A DNA stretch of 64,000 nucleotides from Mesorhizobium sp. INR15 (GTDB lineage: Bacteria > Pseudomonadota > Alphaproteobacteria > Rhizobiales > Rhizobiaceae), in contig NZ_CP045496.1 in NCBI RefSeq assembly GCF_015500075.1, positions 1,302,001-1,366,000 on the forward strand, in the 5' to 3' direction. The notes beneath the pieces were generated by a model. The model had not been told where the DNA came from and did not search any database. It saw only the letters and a program-made list of their open reading frames with translations. This document shows, in pieces, positions 43,091 to 53,550 of this stretch. Both the position numbers and the translations under genes were made by a program. The stretch's first letter is position 1, and each line of letters opens with the position of its first letter.

Positions 43091-43881
43091 TGGGCCGCCG
43101 AAGCAGGGATTTTCGACTTGTCCTTGATCTCGATGATCAGGCGTGGATTGCTTTCGAGCTTGGCCAGCGCGGCAAAGACGGAGCGCCATTGGATCGTGCC
43201 TTCGCCGAGGCTCCAGTGGCGATCGGCATAGCCGTCGGCATCCTGCAGATGGATGTGCCGCAATTGGTTGCCGGCAGCGTGGACATAGTAATCGACCGGC
43301 GGAGCGCCGGTCGAGCCATGCGCGTAATAGGCATGGCCGGTATCGATCGACACGGCGACGGCCGGGGAATTGAAACTGTCGGCCAATGCCACGCGGATAT
43401 GCGGGTCCTTATCCTCGATGTTCTCGATGACCATGGTGCAGCCGATGTCCTCGGCCCGCCGCACGGCGTCGCGCAACGTCATGTGGGTGTATTCGATGAT
43501 TTTTTCGCGCTCGCCGCGATTGTTGTCGAGGTTGTTGTAGGACCAGGTCGTATAGGGGCTGTGAATTACCATATGCGTTGCGCCGATGGCGGCGCAGACA
43601 TCCATGCCTTGCAACAGGCGTTTGCTGACCACGTCGCGGATCTCAGGGTCCTGCGATGCGATGGTGAAACCCCAGAAAGGCCCATGAATCCCGAGCCGGC
43701 CTTCGTGGCCGTCGAGAAGCTTCCTGGTGCGGGCGGCAAGTGGCGCCCAATCGCCGTTCAGAACCTCGGCATCAACGAAGCTCTGCAATTCCAAGTCACG
43801 CTGCTTTTCGAGAAGCCAGCCGCGATGGATTTCGAGATCGTCGAGGGTCATGGCAGCGCCAAGAATGGGCAGGGACGTCAT
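43063..43881 (-). CDS. Sugar phosphate isomerase/epimerase family protein (TIM barrel)
   Basis: 272 residues of the xylose-isomerase-like/AP-endonuclease-2 TIM-barrel family. Metal-site strands: GIHGPFWGFTI, THMVIHSPYTTW, MVIENIEDKDPHIR (Glu ligand), VSIDTGHAYYAHG (Asp, His), LRHIHLQDADGYADRHWSLG (His-x-Asp pattern) and LIIEIKD (Glu). The natural sugar or inositol substrate cannot be told. It has no operon partner; the region up to acsA (308 bases) shows no gene. Confidence 0.87.
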   Translation of the reverse strand: MTSLPILGAAMTLDDLEIHRGWLLEKQRDLELQSFVDAEVLNGDWAPLAARTRKLLDGHEGRLGIHGPFWGFTIASQDPEIRDVVSKRLLQGMDVCAAIGATHMVIHSPYTTWSYNNLDNNRGEREKIIEYTHMTLRDAVRRAEDIGCTMVIENIEDKDPHIRVALADSFNSPAVAVSIDTGHAYYAHGSTGAPPVDYYVHAAGNQLRHIHLQDADGYADRHWSLGEGTIQWRSVFAALAKLESNPRLIIEIKDKSKIPASAAHIISLGLAE

Positions 43882-44189
43882 TGGTGCTCCGATTGATTGA
43901 TTGGATTTGAAACTTGCTGGACAACGCGACGGGGAGGGTCGCGCCGGGATTGTATGGCGCCGCTTTCTGTCATGCGTATTACAGGCGCGAAGAGATTTCC
44001 GCAGAGGCCGCCCGGGCCATGCTGAGGGTGAGCGCTCCGATGCTCGGGAAGCCAGGCAAGGCTGAGCAATCGATTGCTGTTGATACGGCCCGGCCCGACC
44101 CGCGATGACAGCGAAGCGCTACCCAGCGAGCGAACGCGCCGGATAGCGATTGCGTTGTGCGGTGGAGCCTGCGGACGCGGGAGACCGCG
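43882..44189. other. Intergenic region, no gene seen
   Basis: Between the isomerase start and the acsA stop. Short open frames on both strands have neither ribosome-binding sites nor family patterns. It should hold the isomerase promoter (minus strand); a TTGATTGATTGG stretch is close to the start codon but no clear promoter pair is visible. Confidence 0.5.
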
Positions 44190-46145
<1,956 letters not shown>

Positions 46146-46462
46146 TTCTGCACTTTCCTCCCGAACCACGCGGCCGGCTTGACCGCCGGCGGCATCGCGG
46201 CGAAGCGGCCGCGAATTCGGGCGCATTATTAACAGTTCAGCCGCGACGGCAATATTAGACATTGGGTTCGATCCGCTTTGCGCGGCGCGATGCCGCATGC
46301 GCGGGCCCCGGCCGCTATCAGCACTCGGCCACAGCCGCTGCTAACGCCATGTTTTCGCGTCTTAAACCGGTCCTTGATGAAGAAAAAATCAATAGACGGT
46401 TAAGCAACGGCGCGCACACTCTGTCGTTGGGAGGAAAGGAGACTCAACGCGAGGGGATCGCA
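46146..46462. other. Intergenic region between divergent acsA and usg
   Basis: About 317 bases. It must hold the promoters of both genes. An AT-richer part near 46376-46400 (GATGAAGAAAAAATCAATAG) is the likely core. No palindrome, small gene or recognisable regulator site was found. Confidence 0.5.
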
Positions 46463-46735
46463 ATGCGCGACCATTCCGAAATGGAACTGATGCTCAGGGG
46501 ATACGGCCTGACCACGGCCAAGATTCTCTATCATTTCCCAGACCACCCGCATCTGCTGCAGAGCTTCATCTGGCAGGACTACGACCTCGCACCGAAATTT
46601 CCGGTGCTGATCAAGTTCATCGAGTTCTGGAAGGCCAAGCTCGAGGGCCCGCTGCATTCAGTGTGCTACACGCACCAGAAGCTGATCGCGCCGAATGAAT
46701 GGCGCAAGGTGGACGGCGAATTCGTGCTGCACTAG
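46463..46735 (+). CDS. usg: Usg family protein
   Basis: 90 residues with the pattern MELMLRGYGLTTAKILYHFP and a little further on LLQSFIWQDYDLAPKFP, KFIEFWKAKLEGPLHSV and EWRKVDGEFVLH, typical of the short 'usg' family found in alphaproteobacteria. Function unknown; the name comes from a position beside asd genes elsewhere, not from any dehydrogenase activity. GAGGGGATCGCA precedes the ATG. Confidence 0.85.
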   Translation: MRDHSEMELMLRGYGLTTAKILYHFPDHPHLLQSFIWQDYDLAPKFPVLIKFIEFWKAKLEGPLHSVCYTHQKLIAPNEWRKVDGEFVLH

Positions 46736-46884
46736 GGCGTGCCGATATTCAGGTGATGCCGGCCTGCGAAAGGCGGCTTCCTGCGCTTCCGGTGCTCACG
46801 TACGAAAAGTACGCTCCGCTCCGGTTCTCGGAAGCCACCATTCTCGGCGCGGCCTGACCTGAATCTCAACACACCCTGGTCCAA
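46733..46884. repeat. Palindromic intergenic repeat (GATATTCAGGT...ACCTGAATCTC)
   Basis: The ends are imperfect inverted repeats, GATATTCAGGTGATGCCGGC against GCGCGGCCTGACCTGAATCTC, with an inner palindrome GTACGAAAAGTAC. It separates convergent usg and aldo/keto reductase genes and has no coding potential. A fragment with the same left end follows the transglutaminase gene at 39231. Confidence 0.7.
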
Positions 46885-46893
46885 TGGCGACGG

Positions 46894-47928
46894 TCAGACC
46901 GCCGGCGGGTTGAGCCGGGCGAAGCCTTCCTGGCGGTGGTAGGGGAAGTAGGGATAGGGCGCGGTCACCTTGCTTGCCGCGTCGAGCCTGACGATCTGAT
47001 CCGATGTCAGTGCCCAGCCAACCGCGCCGAGGTTCTGGCGCAACTGCTCCTCGTTGCGGGCGCCGATGATGACGGAAGAGACGGTCGGGCGCTGCAGCAG
47101 CCAGTTGATGGCGATCTGCGGCACGGTCTTGCCAGTCTCCTGCGCCACCGCGTCGAGTGCGTCGACAACCCGGTACAGATGCTCGTCCTCGACAGGCGGC
47201 CCAAAGCTTGCCGTGTCGTGCAGCCGGCTCTTCTCCGGCACTGGCTGACCACGGCGGATCTTGCCGGTCAGGCGGCCCCAGCCAAGCGGGCTCCACACCA
47301 GTGCGCCGACGCCCTGGTCGAGGCCGAGCGGCATCAATTCCCACTCATAGTCGCGTCCGACCAGCGAATAGTAGACCTGATGCGCAACGTAGCGCGGGTA
47401 GCCGTGCCTGTCGGCTTCCGCCAGCGACTTCATCACTTGCCAGCCGGAGAAGTTGGAGACGCCGACATAGCGCAGCTTGCCGGCGCGCACGAGATCGTCC
47501 AGCGCCGACAGCACTTCCTCGATCGGGGTTGAGGCATCGAAGGCATGCAGTTGCAACAGGTCGATGTAGTCGGTGCCGAGGCGCTTGAGCGCGTCTTCAA
47601 CGGCCCTGATCAGGCGCGAGCGCGAGGAGCCGTAGTCCTTCGGCCCGTCGCCCATGGGCAAAGAGGTTTTGGTCGAGATCAACACATCGTCGCGGCGGCC
47701 CTGGATGGCTTCGCCAAGCACCTGTTCGGAAGCACCATTCGAATAGACGTCGGCGGTGTCGAACAGGTTGACGCCGGCTTCGAGACAAATGTCGATCAGC
47801 CGCCGCGCCTCTTGCGCGTCGCTGTTGCCCCAGGCACCGAACAGCGGGCCGGAGCCGCCGAAGGTTCCGGCGCCGAATGAGAGCGCCGGTACCTTCAGGC
47901 CCGATGCGCCGAGACGTCGATAGTCCAT
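46894..47928 (-). CDS. Aldo/keto reductase (voltage-channel beta-subunit-like group)
   Basis: 344 residues. AKR (beta/alpha)8 barrel: MDYRRLGASGLKVPALSFGA, NLFDTADVYSNGASEQVLGE (Asp, Tyr), LISTKTSLPMGDGP (catalytic Lys), YIDLLQLHAFD (His), and the C-terminal NADPH site VSSVIIGARNEEQLRQNLGA. Broad carbonyl reductase; substrate unknown. AAAGGAC lies 7 nt before the ATG. A second AKR of similar type is at 51576-52625; the two are paralogues, not a tandem pair. Confidence 0.92.
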   Translation of the reverse strand: MDYRRLGASGLKVPALSFGAGTFGGSGPLFGAWGNSDAQEARRLIDICLEAGVNLFDTADVYSNGASEQVLGEAIQGRRDDVLISTKTSLPMGDGPKDYGSSRSRLIRAVEDALKRLGTDYIDLLQLHAFDASTPIEEVLSALDDLVRAGKLRYVGVSNFSGWQVMKSLAEADRHGYPRYVAHQVYYSLVGRDYEWELMPLGLDQGVGALVWSPLGWGRLTGKIRRGQPVPEKSRLHDTASFGPPVEDEHLYRVVDALDAVAQETGKTVPQIAINWLLQRPTVSSVIIGARNEEQLRQNLGAVGWALTSDQIVRLDAASKVTAPYPYFPYHRQEGFARLNPPAV

Positions 47929-47978
47929 GGTCTTGTCCTTTCAATCGCGAATGGTGAAATCAGGTGGTGCTGGGCCAC

Positions 47979-49244
47979 TCAGTTCTTGATCAACAGGCTG
48001 ACGGCTTCAGCCATTGCCCGGTTGCCCTTGCCGCCGGGATGCAGGTGGTCGCCGGAATCGAATTCCGGGAGCAGGCGTGTCGGATGCGCGGGATCGCGGA
48101 GCAGCAGGTCAAAGTCGGCCACCGCATCGAAGGCGCCGCTGGTCCTGATCCAGGTGTTGACCTTCTGGCGCAGGGCTTCCTTCTCAGGCGTGTAGTAGCT
48201 GTCGAGCGGGGTGCCGCTCAGCGCTCCCTCGAAGGGTGTCAATGTGCCGCCGATGATGATGAGATTGTGGGCATGCGCCTGGGCGGCGAGTTGCAGATAC
48301 CCGTCGGTGAGCGCGGAAAGCGTGGGAAGTGTTTTTTCCGTGACGAAGGGCGTGCCGGGCCAGCTGATGTCGTTGATGCCGATCAACACGACCACCGCCT
48401 TCGCGCCCGGCTGCGCCAGCACGTCGCGGCCAAAGCGCGCCGATGCCTTTACGCCCATGGCATCACTCAGCAGCCTTGCGCCCGAAATGCCCGCGTTCAA
48501 CACTGCCATGCGCATTGGCGCGAGGCGCTCGGCCAGCAGGTCTGGCCACCGGTTGTCGGCGTCCAGCGAGGCGCCATTGCCGTCGGTGATTGAATCGCCG
48601 ATGGCGATGACGGCGCCATCATTTTCGCGAGTATCGATGAGGATTTCGTTGAGCAGGATGCGGGCGTCGGTGGTCTGCGCGGAGGTCACAGTCTCCGAGG
48701 CCGTCTGATTGCCGCTGCCGATATAGGCGGTCTGCTTGCCGTCCCAATGGAAGGTGGAGATCGGCGTTGCCTGTGGCAGATATATGGAGACCGAGAGGCT
48801 GCTCAAGGCGTCGAGAGGCAGATCCACCGGGTCGCTGATCAAAGGCGCGCCGGCGGGGATTGTTGCTTTCGCCTCGCCGCCGAAGGTCAGTATGCGATCC
48901 GTGCCGGCGATGATTTTCGAACCCTCGCCGGCGATCGCCGCGTGAGCTTCGCCGATGTCTATCGGCACATTCGCATACTCGTTTGAAAGAACGATGCGGA
49001 ACCGCTTGCCGCCAACACTGATCCTGGCCGTCTGGCGAATGGTCTGGTTCTCAAGTTGCGGTGCGATCTTCACCGGCAAGGCGAAGTCGGGTCCCCATGT
49101 CGGCTGGGAGCTGGCGAGCCAGGTGCCGACCCAGGCTGGTTTTTCGCCTGACGAGGCCGGGCCGGCCGCCAACGAGGCCACCAAGGCGAGGGCAATGAGT
49201 GTCAGGTGTTTGGCTGCAAGGGTATGGCGAACTGAATTCATCAT
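47979..49244 (-). CDS. Secreted SGNH/GDSL hydrolase
   Basis: 421 residues: signal peptide (HLTLIALALVASLAAGPASS), an N-terminal beta domain (WVGTWLASSQPTWGPDF, QTARISVGGKRFRIVLSNEY), then the SGNH domain with block I IAIGDSITDGNGAS (Ser), Gly in NAGISGARLL, Asn in VVVLIGINDISWPG, and DHLHPGGKGNRAMAE (Asp/His). An esterase or carbohydrate esterase in the periplasm. Two adjacent ATGs (49244, 49241) are possible starts, with GAGGAGAGACC upstream. It lies 59 bases downstream of an MFS gene on the same strand, likely one operon. Confidence 0.92.
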   Translation of the reverse strand: MMNSVRHTLAAKHLTLIALALVASLAAGPASSGEKPAWVGTWLASSQPTWGPDFALPVKIAPQLENQTIRQTARISVGGKRFRIVLSNEYANVPIDIGEAHAAIAGEGSKIIAGTDRILTFGGEAKATIPAGAPLISDPVDLPLDALSSLSVSIYLPQATPISTFHWDGKQTAYIGSGNQTASETVTSAQTTDARILLNEILIDTRENDGAVIAIGDSITDGNGASLDADNRWPDLLAERLAPMRMAVLNAGISGARLLSDAMGVKASARFGRDVLAQPGAKAVVVLIGINDISWPGTPFVTEKTLPTLSALTDGYLQLAAQAHAHNLIIIGGTLTPFEGALSGTPLDSYYTPEKEALRQKVNTWIRTSGAFDAVADFDLLLRDPAHPTRLLPEFDSGDHLHPGGKGNRAMAEAVSLLIKN

Positions 49245-49303
49245 GACGGTCTCTCCTCTCGGGGTCTGCGTTCGGGTCTTTCGAGGGTGGATCTGCGCGG
49301 CCG

Positions 49304-50497
49304 TTACTCTATCGAGGCGGGTCCGGCAGCTGCCGGGATCAGCCGCTCTTCTTGCCTGTCCAAATGCAGCGCCAGTCCCGCCACGGCGAGTGCCGCGAGT
49401 GGCAGCAAGGCTGCGACCCAGGTGAGTGCACCGAGGCCGAGACCGTGGGCGATGACCGCGCCGCCAAGCCAGGCGCCGGCGGCATTGCCGAGATTGAAGG
49501 CGGCGATGTTGAAGGACGAGGCGAGGCTCTGGCCAGCGCCTTGCGCCTTTTCCAGCACCCACATCTGCAACGGCGCCACGGTGGCGAAAGCGGCGGCGCC
49601 AAGCAGCCCGACATAGATGACCGCCATCACCTGATTGTGGACAGCGAAGGTCATGGTGCCGAGCACCAGTGCCAGCACCACGAGGCTGCCGAGAACGGCT
49701 GGCACCAGCCAGCGGTCGGCAACCTTGCCACCGAGCAAATTGCCGGCGATGAGCCCGCCGCCGAAGACGAGCAGGATCGGCGATACGGCTGCTTCGCTGA
49801 AGCCGCTGATCTCCGTGAGCACGGGTGCGATGTAGGTGAATACGGCGAAGACGCCGGCATAGCCAAGCACGGTGGTGGCGAGACCGAGCAGGACAGGCGT
49901 GCGGCGAAGCACGGCGAGATCGGCGCTCAGGTCGCTCTTCTCGGGCGCCGTCCGGCTGCGCGGCACCAGAAGCAAGATGACGGCGAAGGCCGCTAGGCCG
50001 ACAAGCGTTACCGCCCAGAAGGTCGCCCGCCAGCCGAAGGCCTGGCCGAGCCAGGTGCCGAAGGGGACGCCGAGGATATTGGCGATGGTCAGGCCTGTGA
50101 ACATCAGCGCGATCGCCGAGGCCTTCCTGTTGGGTGCGACCAGCCCGGTGGCGACGACGGAGCCGACGCCGAAGAAAGTGCCATGGGCAAAGGCGGTGAT
50201 GATGCGGGCGCCCATCAGCGTCCAGTAGTCGGGCGCCAGCGCACAGGCGAGATTGCCAAGCGTGAAGATCGCCATCAGCGCAAGCAGCACGGTCTTGCGT
50301 GGCCAGTTGCCGGTCGCGATGGTCAGCAGGGGCGCGCCGATGACGACGCCGAGCGCATAGCCTGAAATCAGCTGGCCGGCGGCGGAGATCGAGACGCCGA
50401 GGTCTTTGCTGACATCGATGAGCAGGCCCATGATGACGAATTCGGTGACGCCGATGCCAAAGGCACCGGCTGCGAGGGCGTAGAGAGCAAGGGGCAT
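49304..50497 (-). CDS. MFS transporter, arabinose-efflux (DHA1) type
   Basis: 397 residues, about twelve helices. Start PLALYALAAGAFGIGVTEFV and IGAPLLTIATGNWPRKTVLL are characteristic of the AraJ/YdhP efflux branch; a further loop reads GLVAPNRKASAIALMFTGLT. Substrate unknown, probably a drug or sugar. The ATG at 50497 gives the usual N-terminus; another in-frame ATG at 50527 is possible. It is divergent from a LysR gene and likely co-transcribed with the SGNH hydrolase. Confidence 0.9.
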   Translation of the reverse strand: MPLALYALAAGAFGIGVTEFVIMGLLIDVSKDLGVSISAAGQLISGYALGVVIGAPLLTIATGNWPRKTVLLALMAIFTLGNLACALAPDYWTLMGARIITAFAHGTFFGVGSVVATGLVAPNRKASAIALMFTGLTIANILGVPFGTWLGQAFGWRATFWAVTLVGLAAFAVILLLVPRSRTAPEKSDLSADLAVLRRTPVLLGLATTVLGYAGVFAVFTYIAPVLTEISGFSEAAVSPILLVFGGGLIAGNLLGGKVADRWLVPAVLGSLVVLALVLGTMTFAVHNQVMAVIYVGLLGAAAFATVAPLQMWVLEKAQGAGQSLASSFNIAAFNLGNAAGAWLGGAVIAHGLGLGALTWVAALLPLAALAVAGLALHLDRQEERLIPAAAGPASIE

Positions 50498-50593
50498 CGG
50501 GGTTTCCACTTCGGCGACGAGCGCCATCCGCGCCCTGACCCGGAAGATCGTGCCGCCACGCACTGTGAACCAGACTTGTCTCAGGCATACTTT

Positions 50594-50612
50594 CTGTGAA
50601 ATAGATTCACAG
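50594..50612. promoter_or_regulatory. Candidate LysR operator abutting its start codon
   Basis: CTGTGAA-ATAGA-TTCACAG is a 7-bp inverted repeat with 5-bp spacer, including the T-N11-A signature of LysR-type sites. It ends directly at the lysR ATG, so binding would block lysR translation or transcription (autorepression), while the MFS promoter lies within the 115-bp divergent gap. Confidence 0.6.
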
Positions 50613-51521
50613 ATGGCCAGGCCTGACATCAACCGCTCCGGCGAGATCGAAGTGTTTACTCGCGTTGCCGCGACGGGCAGTTTTTCGGCCGCGGCGCGCG
50701 AACTGCGCATGACGCCATCGGCGGTCAGCAAGCTGATCGCGCGGCTGGAGGCGAGGCTCGGCGCGCGGCTGGTCAGCCGCTCGACACGCCGGCTGCAGCT
50801 CACGCCGGAAGGGACGGCTTTCTACGACAGCGGCCTGCGCATCCTGGCCGACATGGCAGCGGCCGAGCGTGAGGCTGCTGCGGGTGCCGCGCCACGCGGA
50901 CGGCTGCGGGTCAACACCTATGTCCCGTTCGGGGTGCATCGGCTGATCCCGCTGATGCCGCGGTTCCTCAAACGCTACACGGAAATTTCGGTCGACCTGG
51001 TGCTGACCGACAGCGTCATCGACCTGATGCAGGAGCGTGCCGACATTGCCATCCGCGCCGGGCCGCTTGGCGAGTCGCGACTGGTGGCGCGCAAGCTCGG
51101 GCAAAGCCCGGTCGTCGTCGTTGCCGCGCCATCCTATCTCGAGGCGCATGGCGTGCCTCGCATTCCCGCCGATCTCGAACATCATAACCGCATGGGCTTC
51201 GGTTTCGTGCGGCATGTCGATGGCTGGCCGTTTCACGACGAGGCCGGCAACACCATCATCGTGCCGATCACCGGGAATACTCTGGTCAGCGACGGTGAGG
51301 CGATGCGGCTGATGACGCTGGCCGGGGCAGGCATCTCAAGGCTGGCGCGCTGGCATGTCGCGTCCGACATTGCCGCCGGTCGGCTGGTGCCGCTGCTCGA
51401 GGCTTTCAATCCCGGCGATGAGGAGGCGACCCATGCCGTCTATGTCGGGCAGGGCCGGCACTTGCCGGCGCGGGTGCGCGCCTTTCTCGACTTTCTGGCT
51501 GAAAACGCACGGCTGATCTGA
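50613..51521 (+). CDS. LysR family transcriptional regulator
   Basis: 302 residues. N-terminal winged HTH (EIEVFTRVAATGSFSAAARE then TPSAVSKLIARLEARLGARL) and a substrate-binding domain (RLRVNTYVPFGVHRLIPLMP, DIAIRAGPLGESRLVARKLG). The start ATG at 50613 gives MARPDINRSGEIEVF; an open frame upstream is not needed. It faces the MFS-SGNH genes and probably controls them. The inducer is not known. Confidence 0.92.
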   Translation: MARPDINRSGEIEVFTRVAATGSFSAAARELRMTPSAVSKLIARLEARLGARLVSRSTRRLQLTPEGTAFYDSGLRILADMAAAEREAAAGAAPRGRLRVNTYVPFGVHRLIPLMPRFLKRYTEISVDLVLTDSVIDLMQERADIAIRAGPLGESRLVARKLGQSPVVVVAAPSYLEAHGVPRIPADLEHHNRMGFGFVRHVDGWPFHDEAGNTIIVPITGNTLVSDGEAMRLMTLAGAGISRLARWHVASDIAAGRLVPLLEAFNPGDEEATHAVYVGQGRHLPARVRAFLDFLAENARLI

Positions 51522-51526
51522 GGCGG

Positions 51527-51560
51527 GTATCTCGAGAACCGCCCGGCTCCCGAGATACCT
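51527..51560. terminator. Hairpin between convergent lysR and aldo/keto reductase genes
   Basis: GGTATCTCG and CGAGATACC form a 9-bp stem with a 16-nt loop that can itself pair in part (GAACCGCCCGGCTC). No T-tract. It lies six bases after the lysR stop. Confidence 0.5.
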
Positions 51561-51575
51561 GTGTCTGACAGGCAA

Positions 51576-52625
51576 TTATGCTTTCGGCGTGAACGGAGCC
51601 GGGCGCCGGCCCGCCGCCTGGCGTTCCAGCATCCAGCCGGGATATTCCGCCGGCAAGGCGCTGACCGCGTCGAGACGGACGAGATCGTCAGTGTCGAGTT
51701 TCACCTGGGTTGCGGCAAGGTTCTGTTCGAGTTGTTCCATCCGGCTGGCGCCGATGATGACGCTCATGACGAAGGGCTTTGCCAGGACATAGCCGAGCGC
51801 CACGGTGGCGACGCTGACATCGTGCTTCCTGGCAATCTCGCGCATGACGGCAACGGCCGCCCAGGCGCGGTCTTCGTTGACCGGAGGGAAGTTGAAGCTG
51901 GCGCGGCGGCCTTCGCCATTGCCCGGCGCGCCGGGGCCGTATTTGCCTGAAAGCAAGCCGCCGGCCATCGGCGACCAGACCATCAGCCCAAGCTTTTCCT
52001 CGTTGAGCAGCGGCACGATCTCACGCTCGAGGTCGCGGCCGGCGATCGAATAATAGGACTGGACGGTCTCGAAACGGGCAAAGCCCTTGCGGTCGGCGAT
52101 GCCGAGCGCCTTGGCGATCCGCCACGCCGCCCAGTTCGAGACGCCGACGTAACGCACCTTGCCGCTGGCGACGAGATCGTCGAGCGCCCGCAAGGTTTCG
52201 TCGATCGGCGTCACTGTGTCCGTGCCATGCAACTGGTAGAGGTCGATATGGTCAAGCTGCAGCCGCTCCAGGCTGGCGTCGACCGAATCCATGATGTGGC
52301 CGCGCGAGGAGCCGCGCTGGTTCGGGCCTTCGCCCATGGCGCCGTGAGCCTTGGTGGCAATGACCACGTTCTGCCTGTTGACGCCGAGGTTCCTCAGCGA
52401 CTGGCCGAGCAGGCGTTCCGACTCGCCGAAAGAGTAGACGTCCGCCGTGTCGAAGAAATTGACGCCGGCAGCGATCGAGTGGCCGACGATCTCGTCGACG
52501 CCTTTCTGGTCGAGACTGGCTATCAAGCCCCATTGGGCATTTTGCCCGGCGGCGCCGAAGGTCATGGTGCCGAGGCAAAGTTCGGAGACGAACATCCCCG
52601 TGTTTCCAAGCTGATTGTAGCGCAT
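51576..52625 (-). CDS. Aldo/keto reductase 2
   Basis: 349 residues. Start MRYNQLGNTGMFVSELCLGT, NFFDTADVYSFGESERLLGQ, VIATKAHGAMGEGP (Lys), HIDLYQLHGTDTVTPID (His) and VMSVIIGASRMEQLEQNLAA near the C-terminus. Same group as the AKR at 46894. GGAG lies before the ATG. Single gene with about 108 bases to the next gene. Confidence 0.92.
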   Translation of the reverse strand: MRYNQLGNTGMFVSELCLGTMTFGAAGQNAQWGLIASLDQKGVDEIVGHSIAAGVNFFDTADVYSFGESERLLGQSLRNLGVNRQNVVIATKAHGAMGEGPNQRGSSRGHIMDSVDASLERLQLDHIDLYQLHGTDTVTPIDETLRALDDLVASGKVRYVGVSNWAAWRIAKALGIADRKGFARFETVQSYYSIAGRDLEREIVPLLNEEKLGLMVWSPMAGGLLSGKYGPGAPGNGEGRRASFNFPPVNEDRAWAAVAVMREIARKHDVSVATVALGYVLAKPFVMSVIIGASRMEQLEQNLAATQVKLDTDDLVRLDAVSALPAEYPGWMLERQAAGRRPAPFTPKA

Positions 52626-52733
52626 GGTGAAGGCTCCAGAGCAATTGTGATGACGTCAGGCAAATAAGAACGGTACGTTTCGTTTCAAGTCTTGGCGCAA
52701 TTAATCTAATGAGTTGGACCAGCCTGCCAGCGG

Positions 52734-53396
52734 TTACCGGCTGCCGAAAATCGCCGAGCCGACCCTGACGCTGGTGGCGCCGAAGGCTATTGCCGTCTCG
52801 TAGTCGCCGGACATGCCCATCGACAGTTTCTCGATGCCAGCCTCCCGCGCCAGTTTTTCCAGCAAGGCGAAATGCGGCCCCGGGTTTTCATCCGCCGGCG
52901 GGATGCACATCAGGCCCTCGATGGCGAGGCCATGGACTTCGCGGCAGCGGGCAACGAACGCGACGGCGTCGCGGGGCTCGATGCCGGCTTTCTGAGGTTC
53001 GGATCCGGTGTTGACCTGGACGTAGAGTTTCACCATCCGGCCCTGGCGGAAAATCTCCCTGGCGAGTTCGACGGCGATCTTCTCACGGTCGACCGTCTCG
53101 ATGACGTCGAACAGCGCCACGGCTTCCTTTGCCTTGTTCGACTGCAGCGGGCCGATCAGATGCAGTTCGATATCCGGAAAAGCCTGCTTCAGGTCAGGCC
53201 ATTTTCCCTGCGCTTCCTGAACGCGGTTCTCGCCGAAGACGCGCTGGCCAGCCTCGATCACCGGACTGATATCGGCAGCGTCGAAGGTCTTGGAGACCGC
53301 CACCAGCGTTACCGCACCGGCCTCGCGCCGTGCCTCCTGCTCGGCGGCGGCGATCTTCGCCTTGACCGCGAGAAACTGCTGAACGGCGTCGCCCAT
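52734..53396 (-). CDS. YggS/PLPBP family pyridoxal-phosphate homeostasis protein
   Basis: 220-residue single-domain PLP-binding TIM barrel without known catalysis; it buffers intracellular PLP. The PLP lysine is Lys36 (LVAVSKTFDA). Other signatures are FGENRVQEAQGKWPDL, ELHLIGPLQSNKAKEAV, VQVNTGSEPQKAGI and GLMCIPPADENPG, and LSMGMSGDYETAIAFGATSV. It is divergent from leuS with a 154-bp gap. Confidence 0.95.
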   Translation of the reverse strand: MGDAVQQFLAVKAKIAAAEQEARREAGAVTLVAVSKTFDAADISPVIEAGQRVFGENRVQEAQGKWPDLKQAFPDIELHLIGPLQSNKAKEAVALFDVIETVDREKIAVELAREIFRQGRMVKLYVQVNTGSEPQKAGIEPRDAVAFVARCREVHGLAIEGLMCIPPADENPGPHFALLEKLAREAGIEKLSMGMSGDYETAIAFGATSVRVGSAIFGSR

Positions 53397-53550
53397 CTCT
53401 AAATCCTGCTGTTTTGACCCGCGTTTTTGTCAGACGCGATACCCATATGGTTGACGGGTTTGCCAAACCATGGTGAACACCCGGACCACATTCCTGAACT
53501 GCCGAGCTGTCGCCCGCAGTCCGCGCATGCTTTTAAGTGAAAAACATCCC

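Noticed and set aside
47979..50588. 869-codon minus-strand frame joining the SGNH hydrolase to upstream DNA
   Set aside because: The part above 49244 is the out-of-frame shadow of the MFS gene; the hydrolase has its own signal peptide and ribosome-binding site.
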